Assembly (NCBI GenBank): GCA_022769185.1
Contig: JALEKG010000049.1
Location: forward strand, 1-43,894
Origin: Dorea sp.
GTDB lineage: Bacteria > Bacillota > Clostridia > Lachnospirales > Lachnospiraceae
Reading direction: 5' to 3'
Length of the DNA: 43,894 nucleotides
Part shown: one piece after another, positions 1 to 8,936 of the stretch
Layout: each line of letters begins with the position of its first letter
How positions within the stretch are numbered: the first letter of the stretch is position 1
Notes under the pieces: model-generated
Databases searched by the model: none
The model's input: only the letters and a program-made list of their open reading frames with translations
What the model was told of the DNA's origin: nothing
Position numbers and translations under genes: made by a program

Positions 1-97
1 TAGCATTATTCCGGCCGAGGTTTGTATAGGCTCTCAATTCCTCAGTATCCATCAATCGGGACTCTCCTGCTGCCATCGTAACTGTTCTGTTTCTCAT
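1..97 (-). CDS. Excisionase-like small DNA-binding protein (N-terminus only)
   Basis: The minus-strand frame starts with ATG at 95-97 and runs open to the window edge, so only about 32 residues are visible. After a short lead the protein reads LMDTEELRAYTNLGRNNA, which resembles the start of the winged-helix/HTH_17 fold of excisionases and related element-encoded DNA-binding proteins. A modest Shine-Dalgarno (AAGAAG) lies about 7 bases before the start. It is divergent from a Cro/CI-type regulator at 252, an arrangement typical of integrative elements and prophages (xis/int on one side, repressor on the other). The family call rests on a short N-terminal match and the neighbour. The rest of the gene, and any integrase, lies outside the window. 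Confidence 0.5.
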   Translation of the reverse strand, partial: MRNRTVTMAAGESRLMDTEELRAYTNLGRNNA

Positions 98-133
98 GTG
101 TATGCTTCTTTCATTTATCTTTGTTTATCTAGC

Positions 134-236
134 TATTGTAAGCCGTTGCGGTATCTGTTACAATAATATTGTAAACTATTGATATATTAAAATCAATCAT
201 TTGGCATATTCACTTATATCTGTAATTTGATATATT
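134..236. promoter_or_regulatory. Divergent operator region between xis-like gene and repressor
   Basis: An inverted repeat, TTACAATA at 158-165 and TATTGTAA at 167-174 with one central base, lies midway between the divergent genes. A further half-site TATTGTAA occurs at 134-141. The direct repeat TTGATATATT occurs at 179-188 and 227-236. Palindromic operators placed between a CI-like repressor and a divergent excisionase-like gene are typical of lysogeny-type switches. The repeats are seen directly; their role as repressor binding sites is inferred. Confidence 0.5.
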
Positions 237-251
237 TAAGGAGATAATCGC

Positions 252-1013
252 ATGAAAAAATCCGAAAAAATAAACCCAATACAGGGGAAAAGATTAAAAG
301 AATGTATAAAGGATTCAAAGCTGACACAAAAAGAACTTTCTGAAATCACGCCTTATACAATACAGCATATTAATAACATTGCTAATTCAAGACGTTCAAT
401 GACCCGAGAAGCCGCTCATATATTTGCTGAGAAATTACATGTTGATGAAGAGTATTTGCTCGGGACCAGTGAATACAAAACTTCTGAAGAAATGCAATCA
501 TTTATAAAAAGTAAAGGAATGCAAGATATGAGTGCTGTTCTTAATTATCTTGAATCTATCGGGCTAAAACTAAAACCGATTAATTCTTTAGAATGCCTTT
601 TAACCTCATTATATAAAAACATAGATATCCTATCACCTTATATTGATCCATCTTCATTAAAACAATTAAAACAAAAATATGATTTCACACTTGACCCGAA
701 AGATTTCTATAAAAAATATTATTTCGAATATTGTTCAGTCAAATTATCATCTATGCTTCCCGACGCTCCTTTTCTAAATATAGATGATCTTACAAAAGGC
801 TCGTTAACCCTGCCGCCTTCAAATTACGCGCTAAACAATACTTACATTGGCCCAAATAATATTATAGAAGAAAATTATGATATATCCATTTACTTTGAGG
901 TATATTATAAAGGAAATTTAGTAAAAACTATTTCAGAACAGGGATTACAAGACTTTATTAAAATTTTGGATTCCTATAGTATTTGCACAATAGAAAATAT
1001 TTTTCTCAAATGA
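252..1013 (+). CDS. Cro/CI-type (XRE) helix-turn-helix regulator
   Basis: This 253-residue protein has an N-terminal XRE helix-turn-helix at about residues 12-72 (RLKECIKDSKLTQKELSE, then a recognition-helix segment TIQHINNIANSRRS, and EEYLLG closing the fold). The remaining ~180 residues are AT-rich coding sequence with no family I recognise; they could serve dimerisation or ligand/antirepressor sensing. AAGGAG at 238-243 precedes the ATG by 8 bases. Base composition is more AT-rich than the housekeeping genes to the right, consistent with acquired DNA. It probably represses itself and the divergent excisionase-like gene. Confidence 0.8.
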   Translation: MKKSEKINPIQGKRLKECIKDSKLTQKELSEITPYTIQHINNIANSRRSMTREAAHIFAEKLHVDEEYLLGTSEYKTSEEMQSFIKSKGMQDMSAVLNYLESIGLKLKPINSLECLLTSLYKNIDILSPYIDPSSLKQLKQKYDFTLDPKDFYKKYYFEYCSVKLSSMLPDAPFLNIDDLTKGSLTLPPSNYALNNTYIGPNNIIEENYDISIYFEVYYKGNLVKTISEQGLQDFIKILDSYSICTIENIFLK

Positions 1014-1020
1014 ACCATTA

Positions 1021-1055
1021 AAAGCACCCTGTCCTCCACGGGATAGAGTGCCTTA
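1021..1055. terminator. Hairpin after the repressor gene
   Basis: GCACCCTGTCC pairs imperfectly with GGATAGAGTGC around a short loop just after the repressor stop codon. The minus-strand reading ends in TTTT and the plus-strand reading in a weaker T-rich tail, so it may act in both directions. Confidence 0.45.
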
Positions 1056-1187
1056 TACTTCATTGCGGGTAAATTGTGGGTACAGCTTGCTTTTCTCTGT
1101 CACCTGTGTTATACTCCTAATCGTTGCAAAGCCCCTTCAAAACCAAGGTCTATCGGGCTTGCCGCCGATTCCCGGCGTAAAATGAGT
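1056..1187. other. Gene-free stretch, possible element boundary
   Basis: There is no convincing gene here. The stretch lies between the mobile-element-like genes on the left and the queT leader on the right. It contains a G+C-rich hairpin-capable segment (about 1155-1177, with GCCGCCGATTCCCGGCG). If an attachment site exists it should lie here, but only one end is visible so no direct-repeat att core can be identified. Confidence 0.3.
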
Positions 1188-1230
1188 CGTGTGTTCGAGA
1201 CCTTCCACACGTAAAACAAAACTAAAGGAG
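1188..1230 (+). promoter_or_regulatory. PreQ1-I-type riboswitch in the queT leader
   Basis: A 6-bp stem (CGTGTG 1188-1193 with CACACG 1206-1211) closes a 12-base loop, TTCGAGACCTTC. An A-rich tail follows and leads into ACTAAAGGAG, which contains the Shine-Dalgarno of queT. The 12-base loop starting TTC.AG, the C immediately before the 3' stem strand (the preQ1-pairing position) and the AACTAAAGG tail match class I preQ1 aptamers as I recall them from the B. subtilis queC leader. Tail pairing with the loop would hide the ribosome binding site, so translational control of queT by preQ1 is expected. Confidence 0.75.
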
Positions 1231-1237
1231 AACAAAA

Positions 1238-1741
1238 ATGAAAAACAAAAACATCACTTTTATGACGCAGGCAGCTATGATTGCTGCTATCTATGTGGTG
1301 CTGACGTATGTATTTGCACCATTTTCTTTCGGAGAGATTCAGGTTCGTATATCCGAAGCTCTCACAATTCTTCCGGTATTTACTCCGGCCGCAATTCCAG
1401 GACTATTTGTAGGCTGTCTGATTGGCAATATTTTGGGCGGTGCGATTCTTCCCGATATTATTTTTGGAAGTATTGCAACTTTGATCGGGGCCTTTTTTAC
1501 TTATCAGCTCCGGAATAGAAATCAATTTCTTGCTCCCTTACCTCCGGTTATTGCAAATACCGTGATTGTCCCATTTGTACTTTACTACGGTTACGGCGTT
1601 ACACTGCCAATTCCGTTTATGATGCTTACTGTAGGGGTGGGCGAAGTCCTTTCCTGCGGTGTTCTGGGCATGGTTCTGTATTTTGCACTGAAAAAATATA
1701 AAAATATTGTTTTCCGCCCATTCAGCGGTCATCATGCCTAA
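1238..1741 (+). CDS. queT: QueT, queuosine-precursor ECF transporter S component
   Basis: This 167-residue, very hydrophobic protein has about five or six membrane segments and the QueT-family hallmarks FGEIQVRISEALTILP and GLFVGCLIGN. QueT is the substrate-binding S component that works with the shared energy-coupling factor module to import queuosine precursors such as preQ1 for tRNA modification. Its length is normal for the family. The start is set by AAAGGAG 7 bases upstream, which is also the expression platform of the preQ1-type leader. The leader independently supports the substrate assignment. No ECF ATPase genes are nearby, as usual for group II ECF S components. Confidence 0.93.
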   Translation: MKNKNITFMTQAAMIAAIYVVLTYVFAPFSFGEIQVRISEALTILPVFTPAAIPGLFVGCLIGNILGGAILPDIIFGSIATLIGAFFTYQLRNRNQFLAPLPPVIANTVIVPFVLYYGYGVTLPIPFMMLTVGVGEVLSCGVLGMVLYFALKKYKNIVFRPFSGHHA

Positions 1742-1755
1742 ATTTCACAGATGTG

Positions 1756-1797
1756 AACAGGCGGTACTGTGAAATTCAAATCACAGTACCGCCTGTT
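1756..1797. terminator. Bidirectional terminator between queT and the 813-aa gene
   Basis: A perfect 17-bp stem (AACAGGCGGTACTGTGA and its complement) with an 8-base loop is followed by TTTTC. It sits between two convergent genes and can serve both. Confidence 0.9.
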
Positions 1798-1802
1798 TTC
1801 AT

Positions 1803-4244
1803 TTATCCTATATACGTATTGCCACTATCTTTTGTCATCTCATCCATTTCCTCATAAAGGACTGTTCTTCGCTCACCGGTTTCCACACTAATATATGTTA
1901 TCGTTGTATCGCTATATCCGACCAGAATCACTGCCTGATCAGTATTGAGCATCGCAATAATCGGCCGATCCTGATTTATAATATAGAGAAGCTCCTCTAT
2001 TGTACATCCAGTCAGATTCAACATTGTTCCGTCATGTACATCTTTCATAACGTCCACCGGAGCTTCCTTACTTTCGAGACGTTTTCTAATAGACTCAATC
2101 TCTTTATTTTCTTCATCAATAGAATACTGAAGATCCCTGTTACCACGTTCCCAGATGTAAGACTGATCTGATGCAACCACAACACCGCTAAAACTGTCAG
2201 CCGTTCTGATTGCTTCCCCTGCATTGGTATATATCCCTTGCAGCTCGCCATATCCATATACATAATACTTTTCAAGTGTACTTGTTTTCTCAAACATAAC
2301 CGTTTTAGGCTGCTCGAACAAGATCTGCTTTGGTTTCAGTACTTTTGGTTCTTTATCGGAAATGCCTTCGCTATAAGTAAGTCTTACCTGACGCTGTTTC
2401 AATTCCGTTGAATAAGTTTCCAAAACAATATTGCTCTTACTTTTTTCTTCATTATTGGTTATATAGTCCGGCGAAGTACTTACATAGGTTTCTCCTTTTT
2501 TTGTCGCACGTTCCAGCGTGATCATATCTGTTTCAAATTTTGCATCCAAAATATAAATACCATCCGCCTGGTAGTCCTTTACCTTTTTTCCACTACTATT
2601 TTGTATCTCTATTTTATACATTGGAATGGTCATCTCACCAGAAATTGTTTTCCCCGTTTCTGATTTTCGTGCAACACCATATACGAAATCATTTCTCACA
2701 AAACCAAGTGGGCGGATGCATTCATCTTCACCACATTCAACAGACTGCTCTTGTCCATTTTCCAGATTCAGAACAATCACCTTAGTTGCTGTTCCAAGAT
2801 CACCATTTGCCTGATAAGCCACAAGCTTTCCATCTTCCGACACAGCATACTGATCTGTATTTAAATTTTCTATCAGGGCTTTCTGTTCACCCGTTTCAAC
2901 ATCATATTGATATAATGTTCCGTCCGACATGCAGTAAAGTACATTTCTCTCATCATCATAATAGGATTGCCTTCCAATCTCCTGGATTACACTTGCATAT
3001 GATTCACTGCTGGATATAAAAACTCGTTCTTCTACAGAGTTTTTGTTTATATCATAATAATAAACTGCAACTCCCACTTCTCCTTCATGCTCCCCGCGGT
3101 TCATATATCCTGCTACCGTAAAGGTTGTATTTCCTGCTTCATCCACATCTAAAAGCCGGATCTCATGATTGGAAACCATGCATCTGGCATCTGTATTTTC
3201 CGCATCTGCAAATCCAAATACCAGCGAAAGCTCATCCGATTCTTTATTATAATTCCAAAGCTCATTTGCTTCTACAAAGGAAACAATCGTCCCATCCTTA
3301 TTTACCATATAAGAAATATCAGGAGATGCAATTCCAAGCAATATTCCTTTTTCATTCACTACTTTCTTCGTCGCATCAAAAACCTGCTCCATCGTACGAT
3401 CATAATCCAGCAGATAAGTCTTATCCGCATCTGCAATATGCCGCACCCGGAAGAACTCCTTTACCTGGTAAAGATCCGTCTCATTTTCTTCACCGATACA
3501 TCTGACATAATATTCCAGCCGAACAGAAATAGATGAGCCATTGATTTCTTTTATACTCCAGCGTTCTCCTCGCTCCACCTTTGGCTCCAGACTTCCCCAT
3601 GTGACATGATCATAATCCGAATGTATTGTCACATGCTGTAGTGTCGAATTATCTCCTTCTTCACTCGGCTCAATCGCAGTCCCAATCCCGGCACCTTCCG
3701 CCTTATTAAGTGCATTCTCATGAAAATCACTGATATAACTCAGACATTCTGATATATTCTTATCAGTATCTCTTACAATTCTTGTATAAAAATACACCGG
3801 TTTTGCATCTACAATATTCAGCTTAATTTCCAGAATGCACTCTTCATCCAGTACCTGTTCTCCATCCAAATTCAATGTAATACTTTTCTCTGGCTTTGTG
3901 ATCTTGTCATTTTTTAATTCTTTCGTTCCATCCAAAGAATATACGCTATAACGGATACTGTTGATTTTATTATCATAAGTCTCAATTTCCACGTCCAGGC
4001 GCTCCCCTGACACAGGGGTAATCGAATCTCTCACAGAGGTAATCTCTCTTTTTTCCGAATAACCGCTCAGCGTATTCAGACTATATCCTTCGTAAGAAAA
4101 GGTAACCTGTGGAAAGGTAGCCGTCCCCATATCCGCCGTCATATTATCATTTCCCTTATTCGTGAAATAGCTGAACACGATGACTGCCACAATAAATACA
4201 GCCACCAGTATCCCTGCATTTCTCAAACGTTTTTTTAACTCCAT
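1803..4244 (-). CDS. Membrane-anchored protein, beta-propeller-like, degenerate C39-like C-terminus
   Basis: This 813-residue protein has one N-terminal membrane segment (about 10-28, GILVAVFIVAVIVFSYF) and a large extracytoplasmic part. The middle carries repeated short beta-rich blocks (YDVETGEQKALIE, NLENGQEQSVECG), suggesting a propeller-type fold. The last ~75 residues look like a peptidase C39-like domain (LNLTGCTIEELLYIINQDRP then AVILVGYSDTTITYIS). The usual His of the HAVVLVGY motif is Ala, so proteolysis is unlikely. Its ATG directly follows the TAG stop of the upstream methyltransferase with no gap, so the two are translationally coupled. Function unknown; a scaffold or sensor role would be a guess. 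Confidence 0.75.
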   Translation of the reverse strand: MELKKRLRNAGILVAVFIVAVIVFSYFTNKGNDNMTADMGTATFPQVTFSYEGYSLNTLSGYSEKREITSVRDSITPVSGERLDVEIETYDNKINSIRYSVYSLDGTKELKNDKITKPEKSITLNLDGEQVLDEECILEIKLNIVDAKPVYFYTRIVRDTDKNISECLSYISDFHENALNKAEGAGIGTAIEPSEEGDNSTLQHVTIHSDYDHVTWGSLEPKVERGERWSIKEINGSSISVRLEYYVRCIGEENETDLYQVKEFFRVRHIADADKTYLLDYDRTMEQVFDATKKVVNEKGILLGIASPDISYMVNKDGTIVSFVEANELWNYNKESDELSLVFGFADAENTDARCMVSNHEIRLLDVDEAGNTTFTVAGYMNRGEHEGEVGVAVYYYDINKNSVEERVFISSSESYASVIQEIGRQSYYDDERNVLYCMSDGTLYQYDVETGEQKALIENLNTDQYAVSEDGKLVAYQANGDLGTATKVIVLNLENGQEQSVECGEDECIRPLGFVRNDFVYGVARKSETGKTISGEMTIPMYKIEIQNSSGKKVKDYQADGIYILDAKFETDMITLERATKKGETYVSTSPDYITNNEEKSKSNIVLETYSTELKQRQVRLTYSEGISDKEPKVLKPKQILFEQPKTVMFEKTSTLEKYYVYGYGELQGIYTNAGEAIRTADSFSGVVVASDQSYIWERGNRDLQYSIDEENKEIESIRKRLESKEAPVDVMKDVHDGTMLNLTGCTIEELLYIINQDRPIIAMLNTDQAVILVGYSDTTITYISVETGERRTVLYEEMDEMTKDSGNTYIG

Positions 4245-5396
4245 CTATTCTTCCTCTTTACCGTCTAACAGGCGCCCCAGTGTAGGTGATACATGCAAAT
4301 GTTCCTCACATCTGCGAATCGCTCCCTCATTTTCACCCTTTTTCCCAGTCTTTACCGCACGAATCAAAATATTTTTCGGTGTATGCTCCATATCAATAAA
4401 CTCCAGGATCTGCGTATCATATCCTTCTCTCTCCAGATACTGAGCACGCAGCCCATCCGTTACCAGAGCAGCCATACGCTCTTTTATCAGCCCATATTTT
4501 AAAAGTGGCGCAAGAATCTCATTCTCCATCTGTCCATTTAGTTCATGCTGACGGCACGGAACCGACAGAATTACTTTTGCGTTCCATCCTACCGCTTTCG
4601 CAAGCGCAAAATCTGTTGCTGTATCGCAGGCATGCAGTGTTACAACCATATCGACAGAATTTACGCCGGTATAGTCTGCAATATTTCCTTCCAGAAATGT
4701 CAGCTTCTCATAACCATATTCCCGGGCAAGTCCATTACAATGCCGGATCACGTCTGCCTTGAGATCCAGACCTATAATCCGTATGTCATATTTCTTCAGT
4801 TCATGCAGATAATAATACATCGCAAATGTCAGATAGGATTTTCCACATCCGAAATCCAGGATCGTTAATTCCCTGCCTTTGTCAAGCTGTGGCAGAATAT
4901 CTTCAATAAACTCCAGAAAACGATTGATCTGCCGGAATTTATCAAACTTGGAATGCACAATTCTTCCTTCCTCCGTCATAACACCCAGATCTTTCAGAAA
5001 TGGAACCATTATTCCCTCTTCCAGCACATACTTCTTTTTACGGTTATGGCTCATATCAATGTCCTTTCCCTCACACTGATTTTTTCGGCCTTTCACCGTC
5101 ACTTTCCCTTTCTTGCTGACCAACACTGTATATAACGACTTCTGTGTCTCCATCTGCATCTGCCGCATATTATTCATATACTCCAAAATCAGCTCACATG
5201 CCCCTGCCGATTCCACATTTTTGTGAAACGCCTGCCGGTTCTGAAATGTCTCAAATTGAAAGAACAGCTGATTCTTCTTGAGCACCGGGCGGATCTTTAC
5301 TTTCACCGGTCCGTCCTTCAGACGAGGATTGCTAAGCGTCGCTGAAATAAACTCTCTATTTAGATTGTCCTGTAATAAAATTTTCAATTCATTCAT
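4245..5396 (-). CDS. Class I SAM-dependent methyltransferase (Methyltransf_32-like)
   Basis: This 383-residue protein has an N-terminal region of unknown fold (1-150) followed by a Rossmann methyltransferase domain. Motif I is LTILDFGCGKSYLTF (about residue 180), the acidic loop is IIGLDLKADV, and a later motif is VTLHACDTATDFAL. The arrangement matches the Methyltransf_32 family, which includes eukaryotic METTL25/GSTCD-like proteins; the bacterial substrate is not known. The start ATG has only a weak upstream Shine-Dalgarno. It is the first gene of a two-gene unit with the 813-aa membrane protein, whose start codon abuts its stop. Confidence 0.8.
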   Translation of the reverse strand: MNELKILLQDNLNREFISATLSNPRLKDGPVKVKIRPVLKKNQLFFQFETFQNRQAFHKNVESAGACELILEYMNNMRQMQMETQKSLYTVLVSKKGKVTVKGRKNQCEGKDIDMSHNRKKKYVLEEGIMVPFLKDLGVMTEEGRIVHSKFDKFRQINRFLEFIEDILPQLDKGRELTILDFGCGKSYLTFAMYYYLHELKKYDIRIIGLDLKADVIRHCNGLAREYGYEKLTFLEGNIADYTGVNSVDMVVTLHACDTATDFALAKAVGWNAKVILSVPCRQHELNGQMENEILAPLLKYGLIKERMAALVTDGLRAQYLEREGYDTQILEFIDMEHTPKNILIRAVKTGKKGENEGAIRRCEEHLHVSPTLGRLLDGKEEE

Positions 5397-5474
5397 AACA
5401 GCATTATTGTAATGTTTTTTGAATATAAACGCAAGTAGGAACTGTAAAGTTAGCAGTATAACCTAAGTACACAA

Positions 5475-5508
5475 AAAATCGCTCAGACCTCACGGTCTGG
5501 GCGATTTT
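5475..5508. terminator. Terminator after the histidine kinase gene
   Basis: AAAATCGCTCAGACC pairs with GGTCTGGGCGATTTT across a 4-base loop (one G-T pair). T-runs on both strands make it usable in either direction. It ends the regulator-kinase operon on the minus strand before the methyltransferase gene. Confidence 0.85.
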
Positions 5509-5539
5509 CCTTTTAAGAAAGTTATTTTACAGCAACCTT

Positions 5540-8143
5540 TTACGTTTGGCTGCTCAACGGGAACATAATCGTAACTTTAAACAGATCGCCATCCAGATAC
5601 AGTTCAAATTTTCCGCCCTGCATCTCTGTCAGTGATTGCGCAATGGATAATCCCAATCCGCTTCCTTCTGTACTTCTTGATACATCTCCTCGAATAAACC
5701 GTTCTGTCAGTTCATTTGCCGGGATATTCAATGGCTGTTCAGAGATATTTTTCAAGCTGAAAACTGCAGTATTCTCCTGTTTCTCCAGGGTGGCATATAC
5801 TCTGGTCCCTCTCATTGCATATTTTGCTGCATTGTTGTAGATGTTGGAAAGTACTCTCCACAACCGTCGTCCATCTGCCCGGATAATGATATCGTATTCC
5901 GGCAGACATAATATCTCTTCCAGATCTCTGGCTTTGAATTTTTCTTCGAATTCTCCACTGGTCTGCTGGATCATTTCCACCAGATTGATATTCATATATT
6001 CAAGTGTAATATTACCAGAGCTTACTTTTGAAGCTTCTACTACATCTTCTGTCAATGTTTTTAGCCGCTGTGATTTCTGCTCCAATACCTCTATATATCT
6101 CTGAATCTTGGGATCTTCAAAGTTCTCCTGCTTCAGAAGTTCAACATAATTAATGATAGAGGTAAGCGGCGTCTTAATATCATGTGAGACGTTTGTGATC
6201 AGATCAGTCTTCAACCGCTCATTCTTGATATTTTTCTCAAGTGCGGTATCCAGTCCTTCTCCGATGGAATTGATTTTTTCTGCAATAGTTTTCTGGTCGC
6301 TTTCCAGCCCATTTAATGGAATCTTATAATCCACCTCACCTCCGGCAATTTTATAGATGCCTTTTTTAATCCGCTGCCTTCCAATTGCCTGCTTAACCAT
6401 GTAGATAAAGGCTGCCAGCTCTGCTCCCTGGATTCCGAAAAAGACCGCCATATTTAAATACATTACGGATCCCCATTCATATGTCAGATACATTGTAAAG
6501 AGCCAGATAATGCCAAACACAATAATTACTTTCCAGACTGCATGCATATGACAGACGATATCTCTAATAAAATCTCCAATCCATTTTAATATGCTGTTTT
6601 TCCATAAAATTTTCGCTTTTGCTCTTCGGATCAGGCTCAGGTATCCAATCAAAAACAAGGTACATGTATAAGCAGCCAGTACTCCACCTGCTATTACGTA
6701 AGGAATAGAATTAGATACATAATCGTATTGATATAATTCATATCCCTCATACCCATAATTAAAATTAAAATAAGAAGAATTAACGTATACAAATATAATC
6801 GGTGCTATCCAGCATGTGACCACGATTGCAAAAGAAAGCTCTGTTTTCCAACGATCGAACCAGATCAGATGAAGTTCTTTATCCTTATTACTTCGCCCTG
6901 CAACTACCGTAAGCCATACGAGAATGACCAGAAACAGAATAAAAGAAATAAATCCCCTAAACAGTACTTCCTGATTTCCTGCACCGTATTTGTCGTATAA
7001 TTCTGCTTCGGTATAAAAAGAATCCTTGATTGGATAATCCGTATCTACACCAACCGCATAGATAAATCCGCTTTCTTTATTACCGGTGCTTTTCACCTCA
7101 CTTCTCCACTCTTCCGCATCAATATGATCCAGATTTGTTTCAAAATCTGCAAGCTCAGGTTTAATCACTGCATATTTTCCCATTTTTCGAAATTTATCCA
7201 GATTTTTGTTTACCTGATCATAATCCTGAAATGCTTTCCGGTTCGTGTATACTTTTTTAGCATCGGTATCTACATATAAATACGCAAGATTCGTATCGCC
7301 TTCCTTATAAAACAAGTCAAGATCTTCATATTGCCCCATCTCAGCATCAATCTGATAAATGGAATCTCGCAGCATATTATAAGCGTCACTCAGCCGCCCG
7401 TTCCAAAGCGGATTCTCATTGGCAAGCTCCACGATACTCTTTCCATCCACGGTCAGATATTCCTCTTTCAGACACAGGCCGTCATAATTCCAACAGTCTA
7501 TATAGGCAATTTTCCCGTCCGAATCCTGCAATCCTTTAAATGCTGTCTCAGTGCCATTATAAAAATTTCCATTCTGTAATTCATCTAAAATATCTTCTTC
7601 TGAAATTCCAGCCTCATCACTTGCGATCACAAAACGGAGATCCCCATTATCAATTAATGATTTAAATTCATTGTAATAATAATAATGATAGGTATTATCC
7701 GTTTTTTTACATACAATGATATTATTTGCTGAATCTCCACCTTCATAAGAGCTTTCTTCTCCGGTCTGAATCCATTTGTCTCCCCAGTCCACAAGATCCT
7801 GCAGTCTATAAGACAGCCCGTTTACATTCTCATTACGAATCTCGGATTTTTCATAATAATCTTGTATATCCACAATCTTATCTGGATCATATTTCCCATC
7901 CGTTTCAAACCGGGCACACATTCCAATGCCGCTTACTACCTGCTGACTGATCGACCTGAGCTGTTCAGTAAAACTGGTGGTTTCTTCATATGTATCAGGA
8001 GAATTTCCTGTAAAAATCTCATTTTTTAACATAGGATATACTGCCAGCCACAGGAAGCTGACGACCGCCGTCACTAACAGGATATGCTCTGCAATGACCA
8101 ATAACCCTTTTGTAAAAGATGACTTATACCACTGATGCTTCAT
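5540..8143 (-). CDS. Multi-pass sensor histidine kinase
   Basis: This 867-residue protein has a first membrane segment at about 13-37, a ~350-residue extracellular region, then five further hydrophobic segments between about 395 and 600, a linker, HisKA and HATPase domains. The phosphoacceptor box is NVSHDIKTPLTSIINYVELL (His near 660); the ATP-binding G-box is GSGLGLSIAQSL. The large extracellular domain is not a family I recognise. The start is supported by GGGAG five bases upstream. It lies 12 bp after the response regulator and should phosphorylate it. The stimulus cannot be read from sequence. Confidence 0.93.
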   Translation of the reverse strand: MKHQWYKSSFTKGLLVIAEHILLVTAVVSFLWLAVYPMLKNEIFTGNSPDTYEETTSFTEQLRSISQQVVSGIGMCARFETDGKYDPDKIVDIQDYYEKSEIRNENVNGLSYRLQDLVDWGDKWIQTGEESSYEGGDSANNIIVCKKTDNTYHYYYYNEFKSLIDNGDLRFVIASDEAGISEEDILDELQNGNFYNGTETAFKGLQDSDGKIAYIDCWNYDGLCLKEEYLTVDGKSIVELANENPLWNGRLSDAYNMLRDSIYQIDAEMGQYEDLDLFYKEGDTNLAYLYVDTDAKKVYTNRKAFQDYDQVNKNLDKFRKMGKYAVIKPELADFETNLDHIDAEEWRSEVKSTGNKESGFIYAVGVDTDYPIKDSFYTEAELYDKYGAGNQEVLFRGFISFILFLVILVWLTVVAGRSNKDKELHLIWFDRWKTELSFAIVVTCWIAPIIFVYVNSSYFNFNYGYEGYELYQYDYVSNSIPYVIAGGVLAAYTCTLFLIGYLSLIRRAKAKILWKNSILKWIGDFIRDIVCHMHAVWKVIIVFGIIWLFTMYLTYEWGSVMYLNMAVFFGIQGAELAAFIYMVKQAIGRQRIKKGIYKIAGGEVDYKIPLNGLESDQKTIAEKINSIGEGLDTALEKNIKNERLKTDLITNVSHDIKTPLTSIINYVELLKQENFEDPKIQRYIEVLEQKSQRLKTLTEDVVEASKVSSGNITLEYMNINLVEMIQQTSGEFEEKFKARDLEEILCLPEYDIIIRADGRRLWRVLSNIYNNAAKYAMRGTRVYATLEKQENTAVFSLKNISEQPLNIPANELTERFIRGDVSRSTEGSGLGLSIAQSLTEMQGGKFELYLDGDLFKVTIMFPLSSQT

Positions 8144-8155
8144 ACATACTCCCTT

Positions 8156-8851
8156 CTAAAGTTTCTCAATTTTATATCCAACTCCCCATACCACCTTCAA
8201 ATAACGTGGTTCCTTTGGATTTATCTCTATTTTTTCCCGAATATGCCGTATATGTACTGCCACGGTGTTATCCACTCCAATCGCATCCTCATTCCAGATA
8301 CTTTCATAGATCTGATCAATTGAAAAGACCTTCCCCTGATTCTTCACCAGTAACAGTAATATGTTATATTCAATCGGAGTCAGTTTTACCAGCTCTCCAT
8401 CTACCGTCACCTCTTTGAGATCATCATTGATCGACAACCCTCCTACAGAATAAACTGCCTGACTATTCTGATTTACTGTACTCCCAAGCTGTGTATACCT
8501 CCGAAGCTGGGACTTTACTCTTGCTACCAGTTCCAGTGGATTAAAGGGCTTGGTCACATAATCGTCTGCCCCCACATTAAGTCCCAGAATCTTGTCAGCA
8601 TCCTCCGATTTTGCAGACAAAATAATTATCGGCATATTATTCTTCTCACGGATCTTAAGCGTGGCCCGGATTCCGTCCAGCTTTGGCATCATCACATCTA
8701 TCACCAGTAAATCAATCTGTTCCTTCTGCAAAACCTTCAAAGCTTCTTCTCCGTCATAAGCTTTTAATACCTGATATCCCTCCTGAGATAAATATATTTC
8801 GATTGCTTCTACAATTTCTCTGTCATCATCGCATACTAATATTTTAGACAT
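8156..8851 (-). CDS. OmpR-family response regulator
   Basis: This 231-residue protein has a receiver domain (MSKILVCDDDREIVEAI with the acidic pocket, phosphoacceptor Asp in LLVIDVMMPKLDG, conserved Lys in YVTKPFNPLEL) followed by a winged-helix DNA-binding domain (KLTPIEYNILLLLV, VDNTVAVHIRHIREKIE, GVGYKIE). I chose the ATG at 8851 rather than an upstream TTG because an extended Shine-Dalgarno, AGAGGTGAT, ends four bases before it. It is transcribed ahead of its histidine kinase. The direct repeats upstream (8937-8983) lie where they could influence this promoter as well as the divergent spo0A-like gene. Confidence 0.95.
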   Translation of the reverse strand: MSKILVCDDDREIVEAIEIYLSQEGYQVLKAYDGEEALKVLQKEQIDLLVIDVMMPKLDGIRATLKIREKNNMPIIILSAKSEDADKILGLNVGADDYVTKPFNPLELVARVKSQLRRYTQLGSTVNQNSQAVYSVGGLSINDDLKEVTVDGELVKLTPIEYNILLLLVKNQGKVFSIDQIYESIWNEDAIGVDNTVAVHIRHIREKIEINPKEPRYLKVVWGVGYKIEKL

Positions 8852-8936
8852 TTTCATCACCTCTCTTATACTATACAAGAATACCAGGAAATTTTTAAGA
8901 GCGACTTTTGGAATTTCTTAAGATATTCTGAAATGA

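Noticed and set aside
1026..1040. CCCTGTCC match to the REP unit in the hairpin after the repressor
   Set aside because: Only 8 bases match and the rest of the hairpin is unrelated to the REP core, so chance similarity is likely.
1181..1230. Possible tRNA or tmRNA 3' end (TTCGA within a stem-loop)
   Set aside because: The loop is 12 bases rather than the 7-base T loop, and no acceptor stem or other arms can be drawn. The preQ1-I aptamer fits far better.
1189..1518. Plus-strand frame of 109 codons overlapping queT
   Set aside because: It is out of frame with queT, starts inside the riboswitch and has a composition typical of an off-frame reading of a membrane protein gene.
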